This document shows, one piece after another, positions 38,986 through 48,139 of a stretch of DNA of 64,000 nucleotides. The translations under genes were made by a program, and so were the position numbers. Origin of the DNA: Methanobacterium_B sp963825335 (GTDB taxonomy: Archaea > Methanobacteriota > Methanobacteria > Methanobacteriales > Methanobacteriaceae); contig CAWGSP010000002.1 of the NCBI GenBank assembly GCA_963825335.1, forward strand, positions 223,019 to 287,018, read 5' to 3'. The notes beneath the pieces were generated by a model. The model saw only the letters and a list, made by a program, of their open reading frames with translations. It made no database searches and was not told the DNA's origin. The first letter of the stretch is position 1. Every line of letters begins with the position of its first letter.

Positions 38986-39723
38986 TTAATAGAACCTTTC
39001 TGTAACTTTGAGTATGTCTTTAATCTTGCCAAAATATAGGACTTCAAAGTTTTCTACACCGTACACTTCGAATGATTCTGTGCTGTTATGTTTCATAAAG
39101 GGAGATAATGGTTTTTCATGCAGTATGTCCGAACCTTCAGTCACAAAATTGAATGACGGCATCACTATGAGATTTTTTTCTTTGTAACTTCCCTTAAGAA
39201 AACATTTAATTTTTTCGAGGCGTTCACCATTCCTGATGCCTATACATGGATGTTCATGGCCTATTATTATGGTTGATTCATCTTTCCATGGGAGTTCAGC
39301 CGGTATTTTATCACCGTGCATCATGATAAAATTTCCTATTGTGTAGTGATCGTACACATCTAACCCTGTCTTTTTTGCTATGAATCTGGTGAAATTATCG
39401 TGATTCCCCTTTAACAGGATCACATCGTGAAAATTTTCCTTTAGAAACAGTATGAAATTAAGTGCTTCGCTCCATTCTTGCTTGGTTATCCTCCCAAACT
39501 CGTGTTTAAGATCCCCGTTAACAACTACATTTATAATTGTTTTACGATGCATTATTTCTTGTAATCTTTCGAGTATTTTTTTGTACTGAAATCTTGGAAC
39601 CATTATTCCATCCTTGTTAAGTGCTTGTTCGTATCCCAAATGTAGATCTGCTATTATAAGTGTTTCATCCACTAAAAGTCCTAGATCAACTATTTCAGCA
39701 CCGTAAATTGTTTTCTTTACCAT
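38986..39723 (-). CDS. Lhr-associated metallophosphoesterase (COG1407-like)
   Basis: The 245-residue protein has the calcineurin-like metal motifs in order: IADLHLGYE (DxH), VNGDLKHEFG (GDxxH), LLKGNHDN (GNHD), MMHGDK and GHEHP (GHxH). The DxH...GDLKHE form is typical of the archaeal phosphoesterases encoded beside Lhr helicases. It would be a nuclease or nucleotide phosphodiesterase needing Mn2+. It precedes lhr in the same transcript and probably works with it on nucleic acids. Confidence 0.88.
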   Translation of the reverse strand: MVKKTIYGAEIVDLGLLVDETLIIADLHLGYEQALNKDGIMVPRFQYKKILERLQEIMHRKTIINVVVNGDLKHEFGRITKQEWSEALNFILFLKENFHDVILLKGNHDNFTRFIAKKTGLDVYDHYTIGNFIMMHGDKIPAELPWKDESTIIIGHEHPCIGIRNGERLEKIKCFLKGSYKEKNLIVMPSFNFVTEGSDILHEKPLSPFMKHNSTESFEVYGVENFEVLYFGKIKDILKVTERFY

Positions 39724-40024
39724 TTTTCTGTATCCAAATTGAAATCTAAATTAAATTACTGTTTAATCCTTGATTTAAAATAAAAATTCGAAAAATATGA
39801 ATATCTTCGATCAATTTTTTTGGGAATTGAAAGATTAAAATAATATGTGAGTCATAGGTTTCTGATAATATTCATTTCATGTACATTTCATGTATTTAAT
39901 TATATAATTACATAGTTAAAAATAAATTTATTGGCTATAAATTTTATGGATAAATTTTATACGGTATGAGTCTCAAAAAAAAATTAAAAATTTTTTGAAG
40001 ATCACACAATTAGGGTGTTTATAT

Positions 40025-40600
40025 ATGGAAGCAAAAAAATCAGCAGAATTTGAAACTTTAATAGTACAACTCTTAGACAATGAACCTGAAATCCGGAAGA
40101 ACGCTGCAGAAGCTCTTGGTAGTCTTGGTAGTGAAGATGCAGTTGAACCATTAATAAAAAGCCTTGATGATGAAAATCCAGATGTGCGATTTCAGGCATC
40201 AAAATCACTTGCTGAAATCGGAAAACCATCGGTTGAACCATTAATCGCAGCATTAAAAGATGGTGAAGGAAATATTAAAAGGTACGCTACCTTTGCACTG
40301 AAAAATATTGGTGATGAAAACGTTGTTGAACATCTTATAATGGCCTTGAAAGACGATGACTGGAGTGTGAGGAAGACATCAGCCAAATCACTGGGTGAAA
40401 TGGGCAGTTCTGCAGCGGTAGAACCCCTTATTGAAGCTTTAAAAGACGATGATTGGGGTGTGCGCCTTGCGGTTGCAAATGCTTTAGGAGACTTAAAGGA
40501 TGAAAGGGCCATAGATCCTCTAAAAAAAGCCAGAAGGGCTGCTAAAGGAGATAAAGAATTTAAGAAGGTTGCAACCAAATCACTGAAAAAAATAGGATGA
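40025..40600 (+). CDS. HEAT-repeat (PBS lyase-type) scaffold protein
   Basis: The 191-residue protein is almost entirely short HEAT repeats of about 30 residues, each with a pattern like EPLIEALKDDDWGVRLAVANALG. About six repeats are visible, for example VEPLIKSLDDENPDVRFQASKSLAEIG. ATG 40025 follows GGGTG; a TTG at 39995 is also in frame. Such proteins are curved solenoids that bind other proteins or hold cofactor lyases. No lyase residues are obvious. The small gene at 40635 follows 34 bp downstream on the same strand. Confidence 0.88.
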   Translation: MEAKKSAEFETLIVQLLDNEPEIRKNAAEALGSLGSEDAVEPLIKSLDDENPDVRFQASKSLAEIGKPSVEPLIAALKDGEGNIKRYATFALKNIGDENVVEHLIMALKDDDWSVRKTSAKSLGEMGSSAAVEPLIEALKDDDWGVRLAVANALGDLKDERAIDPLKKARRAAKGDKEFKKVATKSLKKIG

Positions 40601-40634
40601 TCCGATAAATAAAAAAAACTTGGGGGTACTGAAA

Positions 40635-40847
40635 TTGAGCTGTTATATCAGACACATGAAAGACTTTTTACACGAACTCGGAATTGAACCCGAAACAAAG
40701 GAAGAAAGGAAAGAAATTGACCTCGCAATAAGGGAAGCAGTAGAAAAAAAGAGCGATGATAAGTGTAATGAGGTATGGAAAGAAGTTAAAATATGGCTTT
40801 CTGATGATAAAAAGAGGATGTTGCTCCAATCCAAGTTAAAGGAATGA
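40635..40847 (+). CDS. Small charged helical protein
   Basis: The protein is about 70 residues, mainly helical and rich in Lys and Glu, with segment KEERKEIDLAIREAVEKKSDDKCNEVWKEVK-type composition. GGGGGT at 40622-40627 favours TTG 40635; ATG 40656 (MKDFLHELG) is the conservative alternative. No family is recognised. It follows the HEAT-repeat gene on the same strand, so it may be a partner. Confidence 0.5.
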   Translation: MSCYIRHMKDFLHELGIEPETKEERKEIDLAIREAVEKKSDDKCNEVWKEVKIWLSDDKKRMLLQSKLKE

Positions 40848-40955
40848 AATCTCATCGTTATTTAAATAAATAAATTTTTTTTGTAACCTGAAATTCAACA
40901 TCTACTAACCAATTAGGATAAAAAAAATAAAAAATTGGAAAATAATTTAAAGGGT

Positions 40956-43508
40956 TTAGGTTCCAGTTGTAAATTCAAAGCTATATTCTGTGGTTAAATG
41001 GTTGCTCGAATAGTCTTTAACAGCTGAAGCCGGAATATAAACCAGATATTTGTTGTTGGCAGATCTTTTCAATGTTGTGATGTCTAATGTGTTCCCCACG
41101 ATGGATTTTGTGATCGTGACTATTTTTCCAGTGCTCAGATCCTTCACACATATTTCAGACCAGTTAATGCTTGCTTTGATGTTTTCATTGAATTCAATTG
41201 AGATTTCAGATGTTCTTGAAAATTTTACCGTACCGTTTGTTGGATATGTTGAAGTCACCTTTGGTGGGCTCTGTACTGTTTGTGAATCAAGTTTAGCCGT
41301 CACATATACCGGACCGCCCGTTGATCCTGAGTTCAATATGGCGTTGGCTGTTCCGTTGTTGGTTGCTGTTTGATTTGTTATGGTTCCAATATTCGATGTG
41401 AAACTCACCAATATTCCGTTGGGTACGTGACCCGATGTTGGATCGTGGTAAACCCCATCTGAATCGTAGAGTAAGTTTGCTGTAATATTTGCTGTCTCGC
41501 CTGGCAAAATATTTAGTTTGCTTGATGTAACAGTCAAAACTAACCATGGACCAGATGTAGTGCCGACTACACGTCCTGAAGATGGTCCGGAATTTGAACC
41601 CCACCAGTTATACAATATATTAGCAGAACCTGCATCAACGTATATGTCGTTGGATCTTTTTCCAGGTAATTGGTTTCCGACTATATCGCAGAAATGTACA
41701 CTTGTTTTACCATGGATAAATATTGCATCACCATAGTAGGTGGCCCCATTATCTTTAAAGATGCTGTCTATTACTGTTGAATTTCCTCCATTAGAAATTG
41801 CACCGCCTAAATTTGCTTTGTTACCAATGAAACTTGTGCTTGACACTGTTAAGTTACCGTTGTTGCAGACTGCCCCTCCATCATAGGCTAATTTGCCCGT
41901 GGTAATGAGTGCAGTATTGTCTGTGAAATTACTGTTGACTAATTTCACATCACCTGCATTGTAGATACCGCCACCCCTTGTTGAGGTGTTGTTATTGAAA
42001 GTGCAGTTAGATATTAGTATTGGTGTTGCTGAAGTTCCTTTAAGATTATAAATAGCACCGCCCATTGAATAATTTAAAGTTCCGATATTTTTATCGAAGC
42101 TACTGTTTGACAGTGTAAGCTGACCATCATTGTTGATGGCTCCTCCGTCTTCAGCATAATTTCCTGTAAAGCTTGTTTGATTGCTGATACTACAACTACC
42201 ATAATTTGAAATAGCCCCACCATCACCCGTCTTTACGGTATTGTTCATGAAATTACCGTACTCAAGTGTCATGTTACCATCATTTGTGATGGCGCCCCCA
42301 ACATCAGCAGTGTTGCCGTTGAATGTGCAGAAATCCTCAATATACATGAAGTAATCGTTGTAAATAGCACCACCAATGCCTGATTGGTTTTTATCAAATA
42401 CAGAGTTGCCGGTGAAATTACAGTAATCAAGGGTCAATATCCCGAAATTTGAAATTGCTCCACCCATAGAGTAGTAAGTTTTTGCAGTGGCAGTGTTGGT
42501 TGCAATATTTTTGTTGAAGTTACAGCTCACAGCAACCATGTTGCCAATATTAGCAATAGCCCCACCATATGTGGCATTTAAGCTCGTTGCATTGTTATTT
42601 GTGAAGGTACTGTAAGTAAGGGTGAAAGTTCCCATATTAACAATTGCACCGCCCATTATAGATTCAGTTTTACCGTTTATGTTGTTGTTTGTGAAGGTAC
42701 AGTTTGCTACGTCAAGGTTGTAAGTGGCTGTGGAATTTCCATAACTAAAGATAGCCCCTCCACCAAGCAATGCTGAGTTGTCTGTGAAAGTTGTGTCAGA
42801 AAAAGTAGAATTTCCATAGGCAAAAATAGCCCCTCCACTGGTTCCAGAGTTTTTAAAAAACGTTGTACTATCAACTGACATGGTCCCCCTATTAGCAATA
42901 GCTCCACCAGTTATAGTCTTACCAAGGTTGTTCCCGACATTTTCATAAAAATAACTGTCGTCAACATTTAAATTACCATTATTGGTGATAGCAGTTCCTC
43001 CGTTTGCCTTGTTATGTGCAAAATAACAGTCCTGAACAGTCAAGTTACCCGCAGACACAACCGTTCCCGTTGTTGTTGTACAGTTGGTTATGGTCAGATC
43101 CTTGATGATGACATTCAAGCCTTTGTCAATCACAAATATTACAGTGCCATCAGTTCCGTTTATTATGGTGTGATCCATGTTCTGTCCAATGATTGACATG
43201 TTTTTATCAATGGTAATGTTGGCATTATTTTTACCAGTGTAGGTGCCTTCTTCTATGAATACAGTACCATTTTCTGTTACAGTACCCGTTGCATTTTTAA
43301 TTGACTTTTTTGGGCCCACATCTGTACCATTCCATACCGCTGATTCACCATTCCAAGAATCATTCCCACCGGAATTGTTCACGTATATGGTACTGGAAGA
43401 AGCAGATGCTTCGTTAACATTAGAGGCCAATACAAAGGTCATGCTAAATACAAAAACTAGGATTAATAGTTTGTTCATATTTTTATGTATAATTTTAGGT
43501 TTTATCAT
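40956..43508 (-). CDS. Secreted beta-helix adhesin-like surface protein
   Basis: The 850-residue protein has an N-terminal hydrophobic signal (MNKLLILVFVFSMTFVLAS after a short basic tail). About 600 residues of beta-helix follow, repeating units of the form GGAIxNxGxxTxxxxxFxxN, as in Pmp-type and methanogen adhesin-like proteins. Near residue 640 comes NWWGSNSGPSSGRV, the usual end of these repeats. Two Ig-like domains follow, the second (PKVTSTYPTNGTVKFSRTSE) resembling a SbsA-type domain. There is no clear C-terminal anchor. It probably lies outside the pseudomurein wall and binds a partner or surface. Confidence 0.85.
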   Translation of the reverse strand: MIKPKIIHKNMNKLLILVFVFSMTFVLASNVNEASASSSTIYVNNSGGNDSWNGESAVWNGTDVGPKKSIKNATGTVTENGTVFIEEGTYTGKNNANITIDKNMSIIGQNMDHTIINGTDGTVIFVIDKGLNVIIKDLTITNCTTTTGTVVSAGNLTVQDCYFAHNKANGGTAITNNGNLNVDDSYFYENVGNNLGKTITGGAIANRGTMSVDSTTFFKNSGTSGGAIFAYGNSTFSDTTFTDNSALLGGGAIFSYGNSTATYNLDVANCTFTNNNINGKTESIMGGAIVNMGTFTLTYSTFTNNNATSLNATYGGAIANIGNMVAVSCNFNKNIATNTATAKTYYSMGGAISNFGILTLDYCNFTGNSVFDKNQSGIGGAIYNDYFMYIEDFCTFNGNTADVGGAITNDGNMTLEYGNFMNNTVKTGDGGAISNYGSCSISNQTSFTGNYAEDGGAINNDGQLTLSNSSFDKNIGTLNYSMGGAIYNLKGTSATPILISNCTFNNNTSTRGGGIYNAGDVKLVNSNFTDNTALITTGKLAYDGGAVCNNGNLTVSSTSFIGNKANLGGAISNGGNSTVIDSIFKDNGATYYGDAIFIHGKTSVHFCDIVGNQLPGKRSNDIYVDAGSANILYNWWGSNSGPSSGRVVGTTSGPWLVLTVTSSKLNILPGETANITANLLYDSDGVYHDPTSGHVPNGILVSFTSNIGTITNQTATNNGTANAILNSGSTGGPVYVTAKLDSQTVQSPPKVTSTYPTNGTVKFSRTSEISIEFNENIKASINWSEICVKDLSTGKIVTITKSIVGNTLDITTLKRSANNKYLVYIPASAVKDYSSNHLTTEYSFEFTTGT

Positions 43509-43800
43509 TTCCGCCCCCGCAAATTTTGATAATCAATTCTTAAATAATTCTAATCTGGACTAAAATTTTGATTTATATGTCAAAAATCTATTACGACTCA
43601 ATCCTCCTTTGAAATTTTATAGACAATTATATTATATAAGATTATTTGACATGTACAATAATGTTTATCGATCATGGGTAATCCTTCGAACAAAAAAAGA
43701 ACCTAACTAACAACTATGTAAAGATTATAACGGCTAATATTCCTGAAAGTAACATCGATGTGTTAAACATTAAAATAAGAGTAAAATTATCTCCATCTCA

Positions 43801-44631
43801 TCATGGATGGATCAATTTGTAAATATCTGTACGTCTGTTTTTCAAAACAGGCAGTTCTTTACGTATTTTAGTGATGTAACCCAGATCAATATCTGCATAT
43901 ATTATTTCTACCCTACTACCGGCCATGGCCATTATATCACCCCAAGGATCTGCAATGGTTGAGTGACCATATGCCACATATGGAAGATCTTCATTCCTAG
44001 AGGGAGATGCAGCTGCAACATAAACTTGGTTGTCAATTGCCCTTGCACGTATAATGGTTTCCCAGTGAGCTGGTCCCGTTGTCATATTGAATGCGCCGGG
44101 TATTACAATCAAATCAACACCGGCCAACCCCATTAATCTAAAAAGTTCGGGAAAACGAATATCATAACATATTGCAATGCCTATTTTGCAGTATTCTGTT
44201 TCAACAACAGTTATCTTGTTGCCAGCGGTTATAATATCCGATTCATTGAAGGTTATCCTATCCGGAATATCAATGTCGAATAAATGGATTTTTCTGTGAG
44301 CACCAATCATTTTTCCCATTCTGTCGAATATGAAACTGGTGTTGTAAACCTTTCCATTGCATGATTCGGGTATAGATCCAGCGATCAGATACACATCCGA
44401 AGTCAGTGCAGCATCTGAAACAACACTGAGAGACCTGCTGTTATGTGTTGGTTCTGAATATGCCGAAAATTTACTCGTGTCGTAGGGTGTGTTGAACATC
44501 TCAGGCAGAACAACTATTTCCGCATCATTCATTGCAGCTTCCTCGATCATGGATACTGCATTATCCAAATTTATATCCTTATTATCAACAACTTCCATCT
44601 GACAAAGCGCAATTTTAAAACTGTTTTTCAT
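43801..44631 (-). CDS. Nitrilase-superfamily amidase (Nit2/omega-amidase-like)
   Basis: With the start at ATG 44631 (MKNSFKIALCQME) the protein has 276 residues. The catalytic triad is visible as Glu44 (LPEMFNTPY), Lys114 (HRKIHLFD) and Cys155 (IAICYDIRFPE). The sequence is closest to the Nit2 group, which hydrolyses alpha-ketoglutaramate or succinamate. The C-terminal part HSTIADPWGDIMA is also typical. It would be a cytoplasmic enzyme that clears amide metabolites. The gene is monocistronic, opposite the ferredoxin at 44933. Confidence 0.9.
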   Translation of the reverse strand: MKNSFKIALCQMEVVDNKDINLDNAVSMIEEAAMNDAEIVVLPEMFNTPYDTSKFSAYSEPTHNSRSLSVVSDAALTSDVYLIAGSIPESCNGKVYNTSFIFDRMGKMIGAHRKIHLFDIDIPDRITFNESDIITAGNKITVVETEYCKIGIAICYDIRFPELFRLMGLAGVDLIVIPGAFNMTTGPAHWETIIRARAIDNQVYVAAASPSRNEDLPYVAYGHSTIADPWGDIMAMAGSRVEIIYADIDLGYITKIRKELPVLKNRRTDIYKLIHP

Positions 44632-44932
44632 AAATTTCACATTTTTGGAATTCTTTGCAAATATCATATATCAAATTTGGATATCATTAGTTCTAATATA
44701 ACGATCATAAAAAAACTCTTAATATCCAATTCATGATTATATTATCCAACAAGTATCATTTAAATTTCTCTACACACCATTCAATATTTGTAAACAACAA
44801 TAGACTTCCTAAATCTAAAAAACCGAAAAGATTTAAAATAAAAATTTTTTTGTTCAATTTTTTAACTCATAACAAAAAATCAGATTTAATTTGGAAAAAA
44901 TCTATATAGAAAAAATCATAATAAATAACCCC
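44632..44932. other. Divergent intergenic region
   Basis: AT-rich spacer between the amidase gene (minus) and the ferredoxin gene (plus). I see no repeat or RNA. The TATA-rich sequence does not single out a promoter. Confidence 0.4.
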
Positions 44933-45193
44933 ATGACAAAAACTGAAAACCAACCATCAACATTTAAACTAGTTCTTGAGAGGGATAAGTGTACATCCTG
45001 TGGAACCTGTGCTGACGCCTGTCCAGAGTTATATGAATTGGATGATAACAGTATAGCACATGTTATTGGTTCAGAAAGGATTGGAAATAATGATGAAATA
45101 GAAATGGAAAATATTGGATGCGGCTTGGAAGGTGCTGAAAGCTGTCCTGTCCTATGCATACACGTATATGAGGACGGTAATGAACTGTTATAA
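44933..45193 (+). CDS. Single-cluster [4Fe-4S] ferredoxin
   Basis: The protein has 86 residues from ATG 44933 (MTKTENQPSTF). The longer TTG start at 44891 has no ribosome site. The Cys motif is CTSCGTCADACPE (C-x2-C-x2-C-x3-C-P), and the C-terminus has GAESCPVLCI, which supplies a fourth or extra Cys-Pro pair as in monocluster ferredoxins. The long acidic middle loop is typical. It is a soluble electron carrier. The TIR-like protein gene follows 53 bp downstream on the same strand. Confidence 0.85.
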   Translation: MTKTENQPSTFKLVLERDKCTSCGTCADACPELYELDDNSIAHVIGSERIGNNDEIEMENIGCGLEGAESCPVLCIHVYEDGNELL

Positions 45194-45246
45194 CCATTCA
45201 AATACTTTACTAATTTGATTAATATATACTCAGTTAATGTGAAACA

Positions 45247-45651
45247 ATGATAGAAAACGAATCAACAGTTTACGATTTATTCATAACACATTCAAAAACC
45301 GAAAATGATGAATATGATAGATTTATTGGAAAACTAGATTTATCCCACGATTTCCAATGGAAAGATCATGCAGAAATTGATAAAACCCGGAGTGATCAGA
45401 TAAAAGAACAGATGGAATCTGTAGATGTTGTAATAATATTGTCGGGTTTATATTCTAATGATAAAGATTTGATTGGAAGGACAGTTGATGCTGCTGTAAA
45501 ATTAGACAAACCAATAGTTGTTATACGACCTTATGGCATGGAAAATGTTCCAGGAAACATCGAAGATCTGGCATCAGAAGTTGTTGGATGGAATACCCCG
45601 TGTATTGTTGATGCTATTCGTGAAAGTTCACAATACGAATATGATGATTGA
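45247..45651 (+). CDS. MTH538-type TIR-like protein
   Basis: The 134-residue protein begins VYDLFITHSKTENDEYDRFIGKL, which resembles the first strand and BB-like loop of MTH538/ThsB-type TIR domains. Then comes VDVVIILSGLYSNDKDLIGRTVDAAVKLDKPIVVI, the family's second conserved block. At the place where NADase TIR domains carry their catalytic Glu (usually W..EI), I align a Thr, so enzymatic activity is unlikely. The C-terminus is short and acidic. It could be a signalling adaptor. It lies between a ferredoxin and a MoxR/VWA pair. Confidence 0.75.
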   Translation: MIENESTVYDLFITHSKTENDEYDRFIGKLDLSHDFQWKDHAEIDKTRSDQIKEQMESVDVVIILSGLYSNDKDLIGRTVDAAVKLDKPIVVIRPYGMENVPGNIEDLASEVVGWNTPCIVDAIRESSQYEYDD

Positions 45652-45784
45652 ATAAATCTTGGTATAAAAAAAATTTTTTTTGAGGTATCATGACCCAATC
45701 GTGTATTTATTCATTATAAATTTTTATTTTTCAATCTTTAGCAATCGAAATTTATAATTCATGTGATGCCATATCTATAAGATC

Positions 45785-46633
45785 ATGTCAAACAATGATC
45801 TCAGCCCTGATTCAGTTAGGAAAAATCTGATAAAAAACCGATACATTGCTGATGAAAACACAGTCACCACCCTATTTCTCGCCTTCAAATTAAAAAAACC
45901 TTTACTTGTAGAGGGTCCTCCAGGTGTTGGTAAAACAGAACTTTCAAAGGCAGTTAGCAGGGCTTTTGGAATGGATTTTTTCAGAGTACAATGTTATGAA
46001 GGTATAACATTTGAGCAGATCGTTGGTGAATGGAACTACCAAAAACAACTCCTCCACTTGGAAATGTCAAGGGTGAAAGAGGTTAATCAAGATGTCTTCC
46101 ACGAGGAATTCTTCATTAAAAGACCGCTCCTTCAAAGTTTTATGAATGAGAAACCTTCTGTACTGTTAATAGATGAAATTGACAAGGCCGATGAGGAGGT
46201 TGAAAGCTTTCTTCTTCAGGCCCTTGGCGAGGGTCAGATCACGGTAAACGACCTTGGTACTTTCGATCTTAAGAACGATCTGATGGTCATCATGACGTCA
46301 AATTCCCAGCGATCATTACTTGACGAAACCAAGGATCGATGTTTGTTCCTTTATATTGATTATCCTTCATTTGAAAGGGAAGTAGAAATTGTTAAATCTA
46401 CAATACCAGATGCATCACCCGAGCTTATAAAAAGCGTTGTCAAAAAGATCAATAATTTAAGAGAGATGAACCTCATAAAAAAGCCATCCATAAGGGGGAC
46501 AGTAGACTGGGTCAAAACCATTCTCAGCTTTAATGAAAATGAACTTGACGATAAAACCTTTAATAAGACTGTTTCTGTAGTGCTGAAAAATGAAGAAGAT
46601 AAGAAAAAGGTTATGAAAAAATATTCAAACTAA
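45785..46633 (+). CDS. MoxR-family AAA+ ATPase (CoxD-like)
   Basis: The 282-residue protein has Walker A GPPGVGKT (44-51), Walker B VLLIDEIDKAD, sensor 1 VIMTSNSQRSL, and an arginine-rich end. The GEWNYQKQLL and EGITFEQIVG segments are the MoxR-type lid and pore features. MoxR ATPases act as chaperones that load metal or activate partner enzymes, together with a VWA protein. The VWA gene follows 36 bp downstream on the same strand, so this is a standard MoxR-VWA pair. The client is not evident from the neighbours. Confidence 0.92.
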   Translation: MSNNDLSPDSVRKNLIKNRYIADENTVTTLFLAFKLKKPLLVEGPPGVGKTELSKAVSRAFGMDFFRVQCYEGITFEQIVGEWNYQKQLLHLEMSRVKEVNQDVFHEEFFIKRPLLQSFMNEKPSVLLIDEIDKADEEVESFLLQALGEGQITVNDLGTFDLKNDLMVIMTSNSQRSLLDETKDRCLFLYIDYPSFEREVEIVKSTIPDASPELIKSVVKKINNLREMNLIKKPSIRGTVDWVKTILSFNENELDDKTFNKTVSVVLKNEEDKKKVMKKYSN

Positions 46634-46669
46634 AAATAAATATCAATACCAAGAATTATTTGTGATCTC

Positions 46670-47809
46670 ATGAAAGAAATTATCAAGTTTTCAAGACTTC
46701 TGCGTGAAAACAACATACAGGCCAGTATAAGAAGTACAGAAACGGCTAATAAGGCTTTAAATTTATTTAAAAATGATAGTGAAGCTTTAAATAATGCACT
46801 TGCATCGGTGTATGTAAAAAATCAAAAACAACGCAAGAAATTTGACAAATTATTTAAAACATTTTTTAATGGAATTGAAGAATCCGATGAATTTGTTGAG
46901 GATGAAAATGGTTCTAATTCAGATAAAGTTAAGAATAAGAAATTTTTACGGGTTTACAACTACAAATTCAAAATTCAAGACCAAAAAAATGTTCAAATGA
47001 ATCTGGAAGATGCAAACTACAGTCCGCCCCTTGAAGATTATTTTAATCCTAAAATGGATGAATCTGAACTGCTTAAGAAAGATATCATACACCTAACATC
47101 ACTTGAACCAGAACTCCTTGAACTCTGTCAGAAACTGGGAAAGAAAATTGCAAATAAAAGGGTTAGAAGACACAGACTCGCGAGGAATATGCATCCTGAT
47201 GTTAGAAAAACCCTAAGAAAGAATCTTAAATATGGTGGTGCAATGGTTGACATAGTTAAAACCAAACCACATATCAAGAAGAGCAATCATTACTTCTTAA
47301 ACGATGTTAGTGGGTCTTGCGACTGGGTCAGTAACTGGTTTTTCTGCATGGTATACGCAGCCCAAAACAGTTTTAAAAAAGCCAGAACTTTCGAATTTGA
47401 TAATAAAACCATCGAAACAACAGCAGCACTGAATGAGTCCAACATGTTGGACGCATTTATAAAGGTTAGAGATATGAGGCAGAAAAATCTCATGATACAC
47501 GGAACATCCAACATGTACACATCGTTTGAAAGCTTTAAAAACCAGGCTAACCTCAACAACAAATCATACGTACTGATTTTGAGCGATTGCAGGGATTGGG
47601 CCGGCCCAAAATCAGAAGGTAAAAAGTTGAGTACGGATGTTCTAAATTACATAGTAGACAAATCTAAAAAAGTGCTTGTACTAAATCCTGAAGATAAGAA
47701 AAAATGGAATGTGGCAGACAGCTGCGTTTCACAGTACAAAGATGCAGGTGCAGAATTTTATGAAGTCCGAAATCTTGAACAGCTCGCAGAACTGATAACA
47801 ACGATCTGA
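46670..47809 (+). CDS. VWA-domain protein of the CoxE type
   Basis: The 379-residue protein has a helical N-terminal half rich in Lys and Glu, then a VWA domain with a MIDAS motif DVSGS (Asp212, Ser214, Ser216). The later SYVLILSDCRDW fits the fourth strand of a VWA fold. This is the layout of the CoxE/VWA partners of MoxR ATPases, which pass conformational changes to a client. It is translated just after the MoxR gene. The two probably form a ring-plus-adaptor complex. Confidence 0.9.
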   Translation: MKEIIKFSRLLRENNIQASIRSTETANKALNLFKNDSEALNNALASVYVKNQKQRKKFDKLFKTFFNGIEESDEFVEDENGSNSDKVKNKKFLRVYNYKFKIQDQKNVQMNLEDANYSPPLEDYFNPKMDESELLKKDIIHLTSLEPELLELCQKLGKKIANKRVRRHRLARNMHPDVRKTLRKNLKYGGAMVDIVKTKPHIKKSNHYFLNDVSGSCDWVSNWFFCMVYAAQNSFKKARTFEFDNKTIETTAALNESNMLDAFIKVRDMRQKNLMIHGTSNMYTSFESFKNQANLNNKSYVLILSDCRDWAGPKSEGKKLSTDVLNYIVDKSKKVLVLNPEDKKKWNVADSCVSQYKDAGAEFYEVRNLEQLAELITTI

Positions 47810-48139
47810 AGATATAAAACAGAACTTCGATCCATTCATCTAATTTATTTAAACAACATCAACCACAACAGAATCATGCACAAATATTCATCGGTTGTGT
47901 CCTAATTATTAGACATCATGGTTTTGTTTTTATTAAACTCAGTGTTGATGACGATTGATATAGGATGTAGTTGTTTTGCCAACATCCTACTACCATCATA
48001 CACACCATTCACAACATGGGCGTTAATTGATCCAAAATTATTTATTTAATAGTAATGCATTCGAAAATTCAGTAAAAAAATTATGGTCAAATATTTGGCT
48101 AGTCTCAAAATATCAAGGTCTAAAAACAGTATTTATATA
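47810..48139. other. Convergent intergenic region with a hairpin
   Basis: An 8-bp inverted repeat TAGGATGT (47961-47968) and ACATCCTA (47982-47989) encloses a 13-base loop. No T-run follows it on either side, so it is not an obvious terminator. No gene is visible here. Confidence 0.45.

Noticed and set aside
45247..45651. Complete Thoeris-type defence system
   Set aside because: No SIR2-Macro (ThsA) partner is nearby and the expected catalytic Glu of the TIR domain appears replaced.
45690..45719. Nine-codon reading frame after GAGGTATC before the MoxR gene
   Set aside because: It follows a T-run terminator and has no attenuator-like structure; likely chance.
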